Below, piece by piece: positions 52,801 through 59,754 of a stretch of 64,000 bases of DNA. Numbering within the stretch: the first letter of the stretch is position 1; every line of letters begins with the position of its first letter. The translations under genes were made by a program, and so were the position numbers. The notes under the pieces were generated by a model. The model did no database searches and had not been told where the DNA came from. It saw only the letters and a list, made by a program, of their open reading frames with translations. Source of the DNA: Pseudomonas fildesensis (lineage in GTDB: Bacteria; Pseudomonadota; Gammaproteobacteria; Pseudomonadales; Pseudomonadaceae); NCBI RefSeq assembly GCF_001050345.1, contig NZ_LFMW01000011.1:124001-188000 (forward strand), given 5' to 3'.

Positions 52801-53203
52801 AATCCTGCAGGCGCCCGGCTTCGGTACCATGCTTGGCTTCGCCGCTTTTGGTGAAACCGTCCACTCGGCTGTTGTTGACGTCTTTGCCGGCCACGCGACT
52901 GCCACCTTCGTCCAACTGCTCGATGTGTTCCAGCACCTGCGTGGCGCGATAGGCCGCGTCACGGTCGGTTTCGAAATCGCCCACTCGCTCCTTGAGCTTG
53001 TCTTTTACGTCACTCTGATTGCCGAGGTTCTTGAGCAATGGGCTGCCATCGATGATCTCTTGTGTCGAACGATGATCGTTTTCGGACAGTTGCCATTCGA
53101 TACCGGCTTCCTTGGCCTTGGCGCGCTGAACCGAGCCGTCCCACTGGGATTCGGATTGGTTTGCAGCTGGGTTTTTTTTCAAATCCGTCACAGAGATAGA
53201 CAT
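49802..53203 (-). CDS. HrpF/NolX/HrpK-like type III translocator with three long repeats
   Basis: The 1133-residue protein has no signal peptide. Residues 34-166, 167-299 and 300 to about 413 are three repeats in exact 133-residue register, each with SPLLKNLGNQS (or NPLL...), VDGFTKSGEA and GTEAGRLQDFGK. The middle is hydrophilic and helical with EF-hand-like acidic stretches. The C-terminal third has hydrophobic segments (VLHGVSGLFLAGVTIARG; LGGLAGMAMGAYGIF; the long 1010-1095 stretch) as in HrpF, NolX and HrpK, which insert in the host membrane during type III secretion. HrpF has about 800 residues and fewer repeats. AGGAG precedes ATG 53203. It is divergent from the T3SS operon. Confidence 0.82.
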   Translation of the reverse strand: MSISVTDLKKNPAANQSESQWDGSVQRAKAKEAGIEWQLSENDHRSTQEIIDGSPLLKNLGNQSDVKDKLKERVGDFETDRDAAYRATQVLEHIEQLDEGGSRVAGKDVNNSRVDGFTKSGEAKHGTEAGRLQDFGKFGFDNLEGKLKNVDTVADDPVAREKADARGIQWVRPENDQRSAQQIIDDSPLLKNLGNQSGVKDMLKEQVGDFENDPDAAYRAKQVLDHVVRFDGNGERLAGKDVNNDSVDGFTKSGEAKHGTEAGRLQDFGKGGFDSLNGKLETAANVGSDPKVREAGEKAGIVWELPEGDKRSASDIIDANPLLKNLGNQSGVKDALKERVGDFENDPNAAFRASQVLDRVVGYDESGKVLSGADVANSSVDGFTKSGEARNGTEAGRLQDFGKFGFESLPKAQASEDIASYKDFLKAKPDADEGSKQIAQYAAILEQKYDSIRGKTGADGALTEQNIKDYKDANPQLSAKEQEALDFWAQPGAFKMLDAARNPLANTADGKVGKADIQNWLKNTAPADAPGLTSLLSTVISGNVTHNVDTNKLGADVFEHPENYTAEQKAAVLMDLQNAQKLVVDGATAGMWGDDYGKVAIANGSGAFWQPDKVLQDINDHIALLQNDKPTAEFLKTRGDEAMKALFDDSPELKAAVTKTYEDQIKSGKALDTAWDAANKDGKVDQPKALADFYGTARSLQTMLGIDKADEIQAGVGKSSHSEEFKTYYKDTLASGDRLRELLKTETPEAAASAFSMEVALYNATLDPEFTGTLDKQLNDNFSSIVQENAFKGATFDDLKSAYGKDGGAELDEDKVRKLIDDIRRESPELLMNKDGTLATTDQILAGFRGNWDMFRQGIKSLDSMQSLAKFDPSGDGKGAYSSGVLHGVSGLFLAGVTIARGVQGAGKLTERNKVDIATGSVMTATVLTEGGTKAYKEYLDTAIKNGEQSLDDMRTGKLPSDLLQQVKDNVKDGKNAKVIATRFEDSAKGLGGLAGMAMGAYGIFDGVQAIRRGDNLTGGFGITAGSLGALAGAASAVEGGLGLLSSSLPRVIPYLAGVAGTAGVLGVLAGGVAVLAALIPGLVREGQQQAKADDFAQVLGGSIERYGIDGVKDGTISDIPTKDWPGGEQWTS

Positions 53204-53930
53204 ATTCAGGCTCCTGTATCGATGAGTAACAAGTCAGTCACTTGTTAAGAGTAGGTGGCTGCGTAAATGCGAGGGCATTGTTGGGGTTGATAAATACAGC
53301 TAACTCATTGTTTATTCGGCCGGTTAATTATCAGTGCGCGATAAAAGTGTGATGTGGCGCACATCTTAGTTTCACGGATCACGGGTCTGGTGACGCGAGA
53401 TACAAGTGTTTTGGGTGTTCAAGTCACGCTGGGAAGTTACTCGTCGCAGCAGCTTCAGTTGTTGAACCTTAACTAGCGATGGACGAGGACATTATCAGAG
53501 TGGGGCGCAGGGGAGGGGCTGTGCAGGGACGTTTTCACAACGTTTCACAACCGGATAGTCGCTGAAGCACTGGGTTTTGGCCGGCGGGGTGGCAAATGAC
53601 TGATGGCTATTTGATCCCTTCCTACTAAGGGCGAAAAGGACAGTTATTTAAAATAAAGTTCCATAAAAAAGCTAAGGAAATATTTTGAATTATATTAAGT
53701 TTGGCGCTCATGAGTGAAGGCTAAATGATATTGCTTTGAGGTTGGTTAGTTGCAGGCGTGAGGTTTCACAAGTTTTCACAGCGTCGAATGATTTCATCTG
53801 CGTAATATCGATTCGTGCGGAGCGGTGAGCTGAAGTTTATTTGTAATAAAGCTTCCTTACTGTGATGCCTGAAGTATGAGCACGCCGCTTTGCGGCTGAA
53901 GACATCCCATCTAAAGCAAGGAGATCCAAA
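53204..53930. other. Long divergent regulatory region of the T3SS locus
   Basis: This 727-bp spacer separates the translocator gene from the rightward T3SS operon and is A+T-rich at 53600-53720. It holds the palindrome at 53227-53247. I found no convincing HrpL box (GGAACC-N16-CCACNNA) and no rhizobial tts box by eye. I see no additional gene with domain content. Confidence 0.6.
53227..53247 (-). promoter_or_regulatory. Perfect palindrome just upstream of the translocator start
   Basis: TAACAAGT-CAGTC-ACTTGTTA is an 8-bp perfect inverted repeat with a 5-base spacer, centred about 34 bases before ATG 53203. It could be an operator or an RNA hairpin in the leader. Confidence 0.5.
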
Positions 53931-54095
53931 ATGAGTGAAGTTCCTCCAGCAAGCTCCGGCGGCGGCGCAGATGCAGCAATCGCAAAAATGGAAGCCACTT
54001 TCAATATGGCTATCGAGAAGTCGGCAAAAATCACCGAGCTGACCACAGCCAAAAAAGCTGAGCTCGATGCGACCAAGCAACGTCCGCAGAACTGA
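53931..54095 (+). CDS. Small T3SS-associated protein, candidate needle/pilus subunit or secreted factor (54 aa)
   Basis: The product of 54 residues is short and helical, with a Gly/Ser-rich start (PPASSGGGADAAI) and a charged amphipathic helix (KMEATFNMAIEKSAKITEL, KKAELDATK). It has no signal peptide or cysteine. It has the best ribosome-binding site of the locus (AAGGAG, 7 bases before ATG) and follows the main upstream regulatory region, as expected for an abundant extracellular subunit. I do not recognise a family; the needle idea is inference from size and position. Confidence 0.6.
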   Translation: MSEVPPASSGGGADAAIAKMEATFNMAIEKSAKITELTTAKKAELDATKQRPQN

Positions 54096-54214
54096 CGTCG
54101 CTGCGCGGGCAGCTGCAAGGCTGCTCGCCTACCTGGCCCTTACGCTGCATTTCACTCTACGTTTTTCGGTGTCTGACTCGCCCTTGCCTGCGCGCACCAC
54201 ACGGGTAACCCGAT

Positions 54215-55159
54215 ATGACAGCCCTGATTTCCCTGATCCCGGCGCCTGGTTCATCGGCTTCGGGAATGAGCGTTCCACTGCTCTGCATCACCCACGGTCT
54301 GCATCAAGGGGTAAATCTCTCCCTCGATAAAGCCATCTACATTATTGGAAGTGCCAGTAACGCTGATTTGTTGCTCAGTGATACCGGCATCGCTGAGCGG
54401 CACATGGCCCTGCGTTTCTCCAACGGCCAGGTGGCGGTCGAAGCCCTTGGCGGCGATGTCATCGTCATCGGGCGTGATGCCCGGGAGATCAGGATTCCCG
54501 TCGGCAGCGGCCATCGCGCGCGTTTTCCTCTGGCTGTCCGCATCGGCGGTGCTCGCCTGACCCTGAACGATGCCTGCGATCAATCCGAGCCTGTGGACCG
54601 CGCCCTGCGTGCCTCGCGGCGCGCGCCGCAATGGATCATCGCGCTGCTGTTGATGTTTTTATGCGTCGGCGCGTTTGCCTTCCGCGGTCAGCCCGTTTCG
54701 CCAATGGAGCTGGCGACCCACAGTCAATTGAGTTCGTCCGTCGATGCAAAACACCCAAGTACAGCAACGGCTGCGCAAGCCGCGCCCTGGCTTGAGCAGC
54801 AATTGGCGGCAGCCAGTCTGAATCAGATAAAAGTCAGCGAATCCGATGGACAGCTCAACGTGCAGGGCAACTACGATCCCGCGCAGAAAAGCCAGTGGAT
54901 GCGCGTGCAACAAGACTATGACGGCCGCTTTGGACAGCAAGTGGTGCTGCATTCCGCTGTCGCCCCTCGCGCCGAAATCGCCAAGCCACGGGTGCGCTTT
55001 CAGGCAGTCTGGTTCGGCACCAATCCTTATGTCGTCAATGAGAGCGGCAAACGCCTGTACCCAGGGGCCACGCTGGCCGATGACTGGACGTTGGAGCGCA
55101 TCGAAAACAACCAGGTGATTCTCGCCCGGGGTGAAGAACGATTCACCTTCACCCTATGA
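54215..55159 (+). CDS. sctD: SctD-like T3SS inner-membrane ring protein with N-terminal FHA-like domain
   Basis: The 314-residue protein has the SctD (YscD/HrpQ) layout. A cytoplasmic FHA-like domain (about 18-120: YIIGSASNADLLLSDTGI, ERHMALRFSNGQVAVEAL) precedes one membrane helix (about 138-157, WIIALLLMFLCVGAFAF) and a periplasmic part with one BON-like ring domain (LNQIKVSESDGQLNVQGNYD). SctD usually has about 400 residues, so the periplasmic part is short. SctD forms the outer ring of the inner-membrane base with SctJ. Its stop overlaps the next ATG (ATGA). Confidence 0.85.
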   Translation: MTALISLIPAPGSSASGMSVPLLCITHGLHQGVNLSLDKAIYIIGSASNADLLLSDTGIAERHMALRFSNGQVAVEALGGDVIVIGRDAREIRIPVGSGHRARFPLAVRIGGARLTLNDACDQSEPVDRALRASRRAPQWIIALLLMFLCVGAFAFRGQPVSPMELATHSQLSSSVDAKHPSTATAAQAAPWLEQQLAAASLNQIKVSESDGQLNVQGNYDPAQKSQWMRVQQDYDGRFGQQVVLHSAVAPRAEIAKPRVRFQAVWFGTNPYVVNESGKRLYPGATLADDWTLERIENNQVILARGEERFTFTL

Positions 55160-55515
55160 AAATCGACCCGCGCCCGCTGCTGCCGGCCACCGCCGAGAAA
55201 ACCCCTGCGGTTGACGCTGTCCAGCCAGCGACCTCGCGTCAGGGGGCGCGTTTCGAAGCGGTCCTGAGCAAGCGTGAAGTCCTGGCACGTCGCTCATTAC
55301 GTGGCGATGTCGAGCAGTCTTCAAGTGCCGGCGGCATCAGTCCGGAGCTGTTCGGCAGCACCCGTTCGCTGGAGATACTTGAATATGTCCTGCACAACGT
55401 CCTGCCTGCCCTGGACGCAGAATCAGAGATAAAGATCCTGGCCCATGACCTGATCAGCGAGGAAATCGACATGCGACGCAGCCTGGAGCAACAGCGCGTC
55501 GAGGTACAGGCCTGA
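55156..55515 (+). CDS. T3SS operon protein of unknown function (119 aa)
   Basis: The product is a small soluble protein. The first half is low complexity (Ala, Pro, Ser, Arg); the second half (from GGISPELFG) is helical: LEILEYVLHNVLPALDAESEIKILA and EEIDMRRSLEQQRVEV. It overlaps sctD (ATGA) and the next gene (TGATG), so it is translated with the apparatus genes. By position it could be a small chaperone of the SctE kind or a gatekeeper-related fragment, but I cannot assign a family from sequence. Confidence 0.7.
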   Translation: MKIDPRPLLPATAEKTPAVDAVQPATSRQGARFEAVLSKREVLARRSLRGDVEQSSSAGGISPELFGSTRSLEILEYVLHNVLPALDAESEIKILAHDLISEEIDMRRSLEQQRVEVQA

Positions 55516-55865
55516 TGCGCCGCGAAACGCTCAGCCGTGAAGAGCAGGACGCCGTCGAGTTGCTCAAGGGCATGGGCGAGTTGTATCGCCGTGGCGGCCA
55601 GGCGCAGAAAGGGTTGGTGATGCTGCTGATTGCGGTGCATCTGGCGCCGCGCGATCCCATGCTGTTGCGTGGGCTGGCGATGGCCTTCACTGACAGCGCT
55701 CAGCCAGACCGCGCATTGAGTGCACTGGACCGCCTGGTGGCGGCCGAAGGCGAGTCGCCGGGCGTGTTGCTGCTACGCAGTCGCGCGTTGTGGGGCGCTG
55801 CCCGCAAGGACGAGGCACGCCAGTGCTTCAAACGCTATCTGGCCGCTCGGAGAGCCGCTCGATGA
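55515..55865 (+). CDS. Small TPR-like protein, SctG/chaperone candidate (116 aa)
   Basis: The product of 116 residues is built of TPR-like helix pairs: LLKGMGELYRRGGQAQKGLVML, VHLAPRDPMLLRGLAMAF, PDRALSALDRLVAAEG and ARKDEARQCFKRYLAARR. In Ysc-type systems the needle protein is kept soluble by a TPR chaperone (YscG, about 115 residues). Size, fold and the neighbouring small helical gene fit such a role, by inference. It overlaps both neighbours (TGATG before, ATGA after). Confidence 0.75.
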   Translation: MRRETLSREEQDAVELLKGMGELYRRGGQAQKGLVMLLIAVHLAPRDPMLLRGLAMAFTDSAQPDRALSALDRLVAAEGESPGVLLLRSRALWGAARKDEARQCFKRYLAARRAAR

Positions 55866-58006
55866 TGCGGGTCATGAACCACCTCAATGCCCTGGCACGC
55901 ATCGCCGCCAAGCGCAGCGACGTGATCATTGTTGCGTTCATGCTGATGGCCATTGTGATGATGATCATCCCGCTGCCCACCTGGCTGGTCGATGTGCTGA
56001 TCGGCATGAACATTGCGTTGAGCATCCTGATCCTGATCGTCGCGTTTTATATTTCGCACTCGGTGGAGTTCTCTGCACTGCCACCGCTGATCCTGCTCAG
56101 CACGCTGTTTCGCCTGTCCTTGTCGATCACCACTACACGTTTGATTCTGCTGGATGGCAACGCCGGTCACATCGTCAAAGCCTTCGGCGATTTTGTCATT
56201 GCAGGCCAGGTGGTGGTTGGCCTGGTGGTGTTCTTGATCATCACGGTTGCGCAGTTCGTGGTGATCACCAAAGGTGCCGAGCGCGTGGCTGAGGTCGCGG
56301 CGCGTTTTACCCTGGACGCGATGCCTGGCAAACAGATGAGCATCGATAACGACCTGCGTAACGGCGACATTGATCAGCCCGAGGCCCGTCGCCGTCGCTC
56401 GCGACTTGAGCGCGAAAGCCAGATGTTCGGCGCCATGGACGGCGCGATGAAGTTCGTCAAGGGCGACGCTATCGCCGGGCTGGTCATCCTGTCGGTCAAC
56501 TTGTTGGGCGGCATGCTGATCGGCATGCTCGAACGGGATATGTCATTCGGCGACGCGGCGCACACCTACTCGCTGCTGACGGTTGGCGACGGGCTGATTG
56601 CGCAGATTCCAGCGCTGCTGATTTCAGTGGCGGCGGGGACAGTGGTCACCCGCGTCAACAGTGACAATGCCGAAGGCAATCTGGGCACCGAGATTCTGCA
56701 GCAACTGGGCGCCAGTCACATGGCGCTGGGTTTGACGGCCTTGATCCTGCTGGGCGTTGCATTGCTGCCAGGGTTTCCGGCGCTGGTTTTTATCGGCCTG
56801 GCGGCGGTGCTTGGGGGCGCGGCATTCGTCATGTATCGCCGTGGCCAGGTGCTCGAGGTGCTTCCCGCTGAAGCTGTCAGCGAAGCGGCCGACGATCTGG
56901 CACACCTGCCCGAGCAGCCCCAGGTGCTCGGCAAACCGCTGGACAGCCGCCTGTTGCTCAGCATGGGTTCAGCGTTGGGCCAGGCGGCACCGCAGCTCCC
57001 GCTGCGCCAGCGTCTTGAAGCCTTGTGTCATGAGATCCGCGCTGACCTGGGCATCGAAGTGCCGGTGCCAGATCTTTACATCGATTCCTCGATGCCCGCC
57101 AACCGCTTTGTCATTGAGCTTGAGGGCGTGCCGGTCAACGAAGGTGAGTTACCCCCCGATTGCCTGTTGCTCAAGGACGATCCGGTGCATGCGCACTTGC
57201 TGGACATTCCTCTGCTGGAAGTCGATTCGCCGTTGAGCCGCAGGCCGGCGCAATGGATAGAACTGCATCATCAGGACAGCCTGCAAGAGGCGGGTATCGG
57301 TTTCATGTTGCCCGACGAGGTGCTGCGCACCATGGTCGAACGCACGGTGCGCCGCTACGCGGCTGATTTTCTCGGGATTCAGGAAACCCGCGCGATCCTG
57401 GAGCGCATGGAGGGCCTGTACGGCGAGCTGGTCAAGGAAGTGCTGCGTATCGTGCCGTTGCAACGCATCGCCGAGACACTGCGCTTGCTGATCGCTGAAG
57501 GTGTCTCGATTCGCAATCAACGCGCGTTGCTCGAAGCAATGGTCGAATGGGGCGCTCGGCAAACCGATGCACCGGGTCTGGCCGAGCAACTGCGCGCCGC
57601 GCTGGCACGCCAGATCAGCCATCAGTTCGCCGATCGCAACCGGGTCATCAGTGCTTTCGTGCTCACGCCAGGCCTGGAAGAACAGTTGCGCGCGAGCACA
57701 CGGCGTCTGGAGAACCCTGGCGATTCGTGGCCCGAACACACCAACCGCGCGCTGCTGACACAAATGCGTCACGCCTGCGAGCGCTTGCCTGAAGAAGGCC
57801 AGACGGTGTTGCTGGTACATCCCGAATTGCGGCGTGGCATGCGTCGCCTGGTGCTGCGCGGTGAGCTTGAATTGGCGGTCCTGTCGTTTCGCGAGCTGGC
57901 CGGCGAATACAACCTGCAAGCGCTTGGCACCCTCAGCCTGAACGAAATTACTCATCGACGCCCAGCCAGCGGCGTCCCGATTACTTCAATGGCGAGCGCC
58001 TCATGA
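55862..58006 (+). CDS. sctV: T3SS export apparatus protein SctV (HrcV/YscV)
   Basis: The 714-residue protein has an N-terminal membrane domain of about seven or eight helices (to about residue 330) with the FHIPEP-family motifs LILLSTLFRLSLSITTTRLIL, GDFVIAGQVVVGLVVFLII and ERVAEVAARFTLDAMPGKQM. A large cytoplasmic ring domain follows (LPLRQRLEALCHEIRADLGI to the end). SctV is the gated export channel. ATG 55862 overlaps the preceding stop and lies at the conserved N-terminus; upstream starts would run inside the TPR-like gene. Its stop overlaps the secretin ATG. Confidence 0.96.
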   Translation: MMRVMNHLNALARIAAKRSDVIIVAFMLMAIVMMIIPLPTWLVDVLIGMNIALSILILIVAFYISHSVEFSALPPLILLSTLFRLSLSITTTRLILLDGNAGHIVKAFGDFVIAGQVVVGLVVFLIITVAQFVVITKGAERVAEVAARFTLDAMPGKQMSIDNDLRNGDIDQPEARRRRSRLERESQMFGAMDGAMKFVKGDAIAGLVILSVNLLGGMLIGMLERDMSFGDAAHTYSLLTVGDGLIAQIPALLISVAAGTVVTRVNSDNAEGNLGTEILQQLGASHMALGLTALILLGVALLPGFPALVFIGLAAVLGGAAFVMYRRGQVLEVLPAEAVSEAADDLAHLPEQPQVLGKPLDSRLLLSMGSALGQAAPQLPLRQRLEALCHEIRADLGIEVPVPDLYIDSSMPANRFVIELEGVPVNEGELPPDCLLLKDDPVHAHLLDIPLLEVDSPLSRRPAQWIELHHQDSLQEAGIGFMLPDEVLRTMVERTVRRYAADFLGIQETRAILERMEGLYGELVKEVLRIVPLQRIAETLRLLIAEGVSIRNQRALLEAMVEWGARQTDAPGLAEQLRAALARQISHQFADRNRVISAFVLTPGLEEQLRASTRRLENPGDSWPEHTNRALLTQMRHACERLPEEGQTVLLVHPELRRGMRRLVLRGELELAVLSFRELAGEYNLQALGTLSLNEITHRRPASGVPITSMASAS

Positions 58007-59322
58007 CGTGTTTTGCGCAGTTTCGTGGCTTCTGGATAGCCGCTATTGCAGCCCTGGCGCTGCCCGTGATTGCGTGCGCGCAGACCATCGCCGAAGGCAG
58101 TACCGGCAACCTTGACCTGGCCTCCGGCGAAGGGCGCATCTTGAGCTTCAAGGCACCCGTCGACTCAGTGCTCGTCGCAGACCCCGGTATTGCCGATCTG
58201 CAGGTGGTATCGCCGGGGGTGATTTACGTGTTTGGCAAAGCACCAGGGCAGACCAGCCTGATCGCCCTCAGCCCTGATGGCGAGCAACTGGCGGCGTTGA
58301 GTCTGTCCGTCAGCAGCGGCACCCAGGCCATCAGTCGCCCGCTGAAAGAGATGCATCCGAACAGCAGCGCGCACATCTCTGCGGCAGGTAATCGAGTCGT
58401 GGCCAAAGGCAGCCTCAAGAGCGTGGGCGAGGCCACCGACCTGAACGCACTGCTGAGTACCGAGGGCCAGGATTTCAAGAGCGCAATCAACGGCGCGTCG
58501 TACGAAGGCTCGGCGCAGGTCAACATTCGCGTACGGTTTGCCGAGGTATCGCGCTCCGAACTGCTGCGCTACGGCGTCAACTGGAATGCGTTGTTCAACA
58601 ACGGCACGTTCTCATTCGGCCTGCTCACAGGCGGCGCGTTGGCGGCAGAGGCGGCCAGCGGTGGCTCCAACGTGGTCAGCGCCGGGCTGGCGTCGGGCAA
58701 TGTGAATATCGACGCGATGCTTGAGGCGCTGCAAAGCAACGGCATCCTAGAGATCCTTGCCGAGCCGAACATCACGGCCATGACCGGTCAGACCGCAAGT
58801 TTCCTGGCCGGTGGCGAAGTCGCCGTGCCGGTGCCGGTAAACCGCGATCTGGTCGGCATCGAATACAAGCAATACGGTGTGTCGCTGCTGTTCAGCCCGA
58901 CGGTGCTGCCCAACGACCGAATCGCCCTGCAGGTGCGTCCTGAAGTCAGCAGTCTGATGGGCTCCAGCACCGTCAGCGTGGGCGGTTATCAAGTGCCGTC
59001 GTTCAGGGTACGGCGTGCCGATACGCGGGTTGAGGTCGGCAGCGGCCAGACCTTCGCGATAGCCGGGCTGTTCCAGCGCGAAAGCAGTCAGGATGTCGAG
59101 AAGGTACCCATGCTGGGCGACATGCCGATCCTCGGCAATCTGTTTCGCTCCAAGCGCTTTCAGCGCAATGAAACCGAACTGGTGATTCTGATCACGCCGT
59201 ATCTGGTGCAACCGGTACGTGCGCGAACCCTTGCCACGCCATTGGACGCCCGTCCCGCAGATACCGCTACGGCATCTGCGGGGCCGCGCAACGGCGGGAT
59301 GTTTGGCTTCTACATGAATTGA
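58003..59322 (+). CDS. sctC: T3SS secretin (HrcC2-like), related to Tad CpaC/RcpA secretins
   Basis: The 439-residue protein has a signal peptide (about 1-26). A pilus-assembly N-domain (about 38-105: GRILSFKAPVDSVLVADPGIADLQV, VIYVFGKAPGQTSLIAL) and a BON-like module come before the secretin core: NIRVRFAEVSRSEL, NGILEILAEPNITAMTGQTA, SFLAGGEVAVPVPV, VGIEYKQYGVSLLFSPTVL and FRVRRADTRVEVGSGQTFAIAGL. These motifs are those of CpaC/RcpA Tad secretins rather than YscC. The usual T3SS N-terminal domain is encoded separately at 60713-61318. Confidence 0.88.
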   Translation: MTCFAQFRGFWIAAIAALALPVIACAQTIAEGSTGNLDLASGEGRILSFKAPVDSVLVADPGIADLQVVSPGVIYVFGKAPGQTSLIALSPDGEQLAALSLSVSSGTQAISRPLKEMHPNSSAHISAAGNRVVAKGSLKSVGEATDLNALLSTEGQDFKSAINGASYEGSAQVNIRVRFAEVSRSELLRYGVNWNALFNNGTFSFGLLTGGALAAEAASGGSNVVSAGLASGNVNIDAMLEALQSNGILEILAEPNITAMTGQTASFLAGGEVAVPVPVNRDLVGIEYKQYGVSLLFSPTVLPNDRIALQVRPEVSSLMGSSTVSVGGYQVPSFRVRRADTRVEVGSGQTFAIAGLFQRESSQDVEKVPMLGDMPILGNLFRSKRFQRNETELVILITPYLVQPVRARTLATPLDARPADTATASAGPRNGGMFGFYMN

Positions 59323-59335
59323 ACAAGGAACAACC

Positions 59336-59743
59336 ATGAATCGCGTACTGCTACTGATCAGCCTGACGCTGACACTGCTGGCGGGCTGCAAGACCCACCT
59401 GGCCCCCGCGAGCTATTCGCCGGATTACCAGGCGCTGGCCCGCGCCGACGGCCGGGTCGAACTGGTCCCGGTGGAATGCTTGAAGCCTTCAGCCGAGGAT
59501 CAGTTGGGTACCGATGAAGAAACGCATGTGCCGTTATTGCCACCCGGCTGCGCCAACAACCTTACGCTGTTGCAGATGGTCGAGCAGCGCTCGGATTTGT
59601 TCCAGGGCAGGGCGACCGGTCCGACCATGGCTGCGCCCGTGGGGCGTGCGGCGCAGGTTTACATTGATGGTTACGACCGCGAGGAGCTGCGCCGGCGTCA
59701 ATCCGAACAGCAGGCCAGGGCCGACAAGCAGGAGCGCCAATGA
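59336..59743 (+). CDS. CpaD-like lipoprotein in the T3SS operon
   Basis: The 135-residue lipoprotein has a clear lipobox (LTLLAGC, Cys18). The segment PPGCANNLTLLQMVEQRSDL, then FQGRATGPTMAAPVGRAAQV, resembles CpaD/RcpB-type lipoproteins of Tad pilus loci, where a Cys-containing 'GCA..N....M' segment precedes an R-G-R stretch. The C-terminus is charged and coiled (REELRRRQSEQQARADK). Directly after the CpaC-like secretin, it may act as its pilotin or partner. Confidence 0.75.
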   Translation: MNRVLLLISLTLTLLAGCKTHLAPASYSPDYQALARADGRVELVPVECLKPSAEDQLGTDEETHVPLLPPGCANNLTLLQMVEQRSDLFQGRATGPTMAAPVGRAAQVYIDGYDREELRRRQSEQQARADKQERQ

Positions 59744-59754
59744 CTGTCGCGGCT

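Noticed and set aside
53204..53930. hrp box or tts box for T3SS expression
   Set aside because: No GGAACC-N15/16-CCAC or rhizobial tts-box match was visible. A matrix search could change this.
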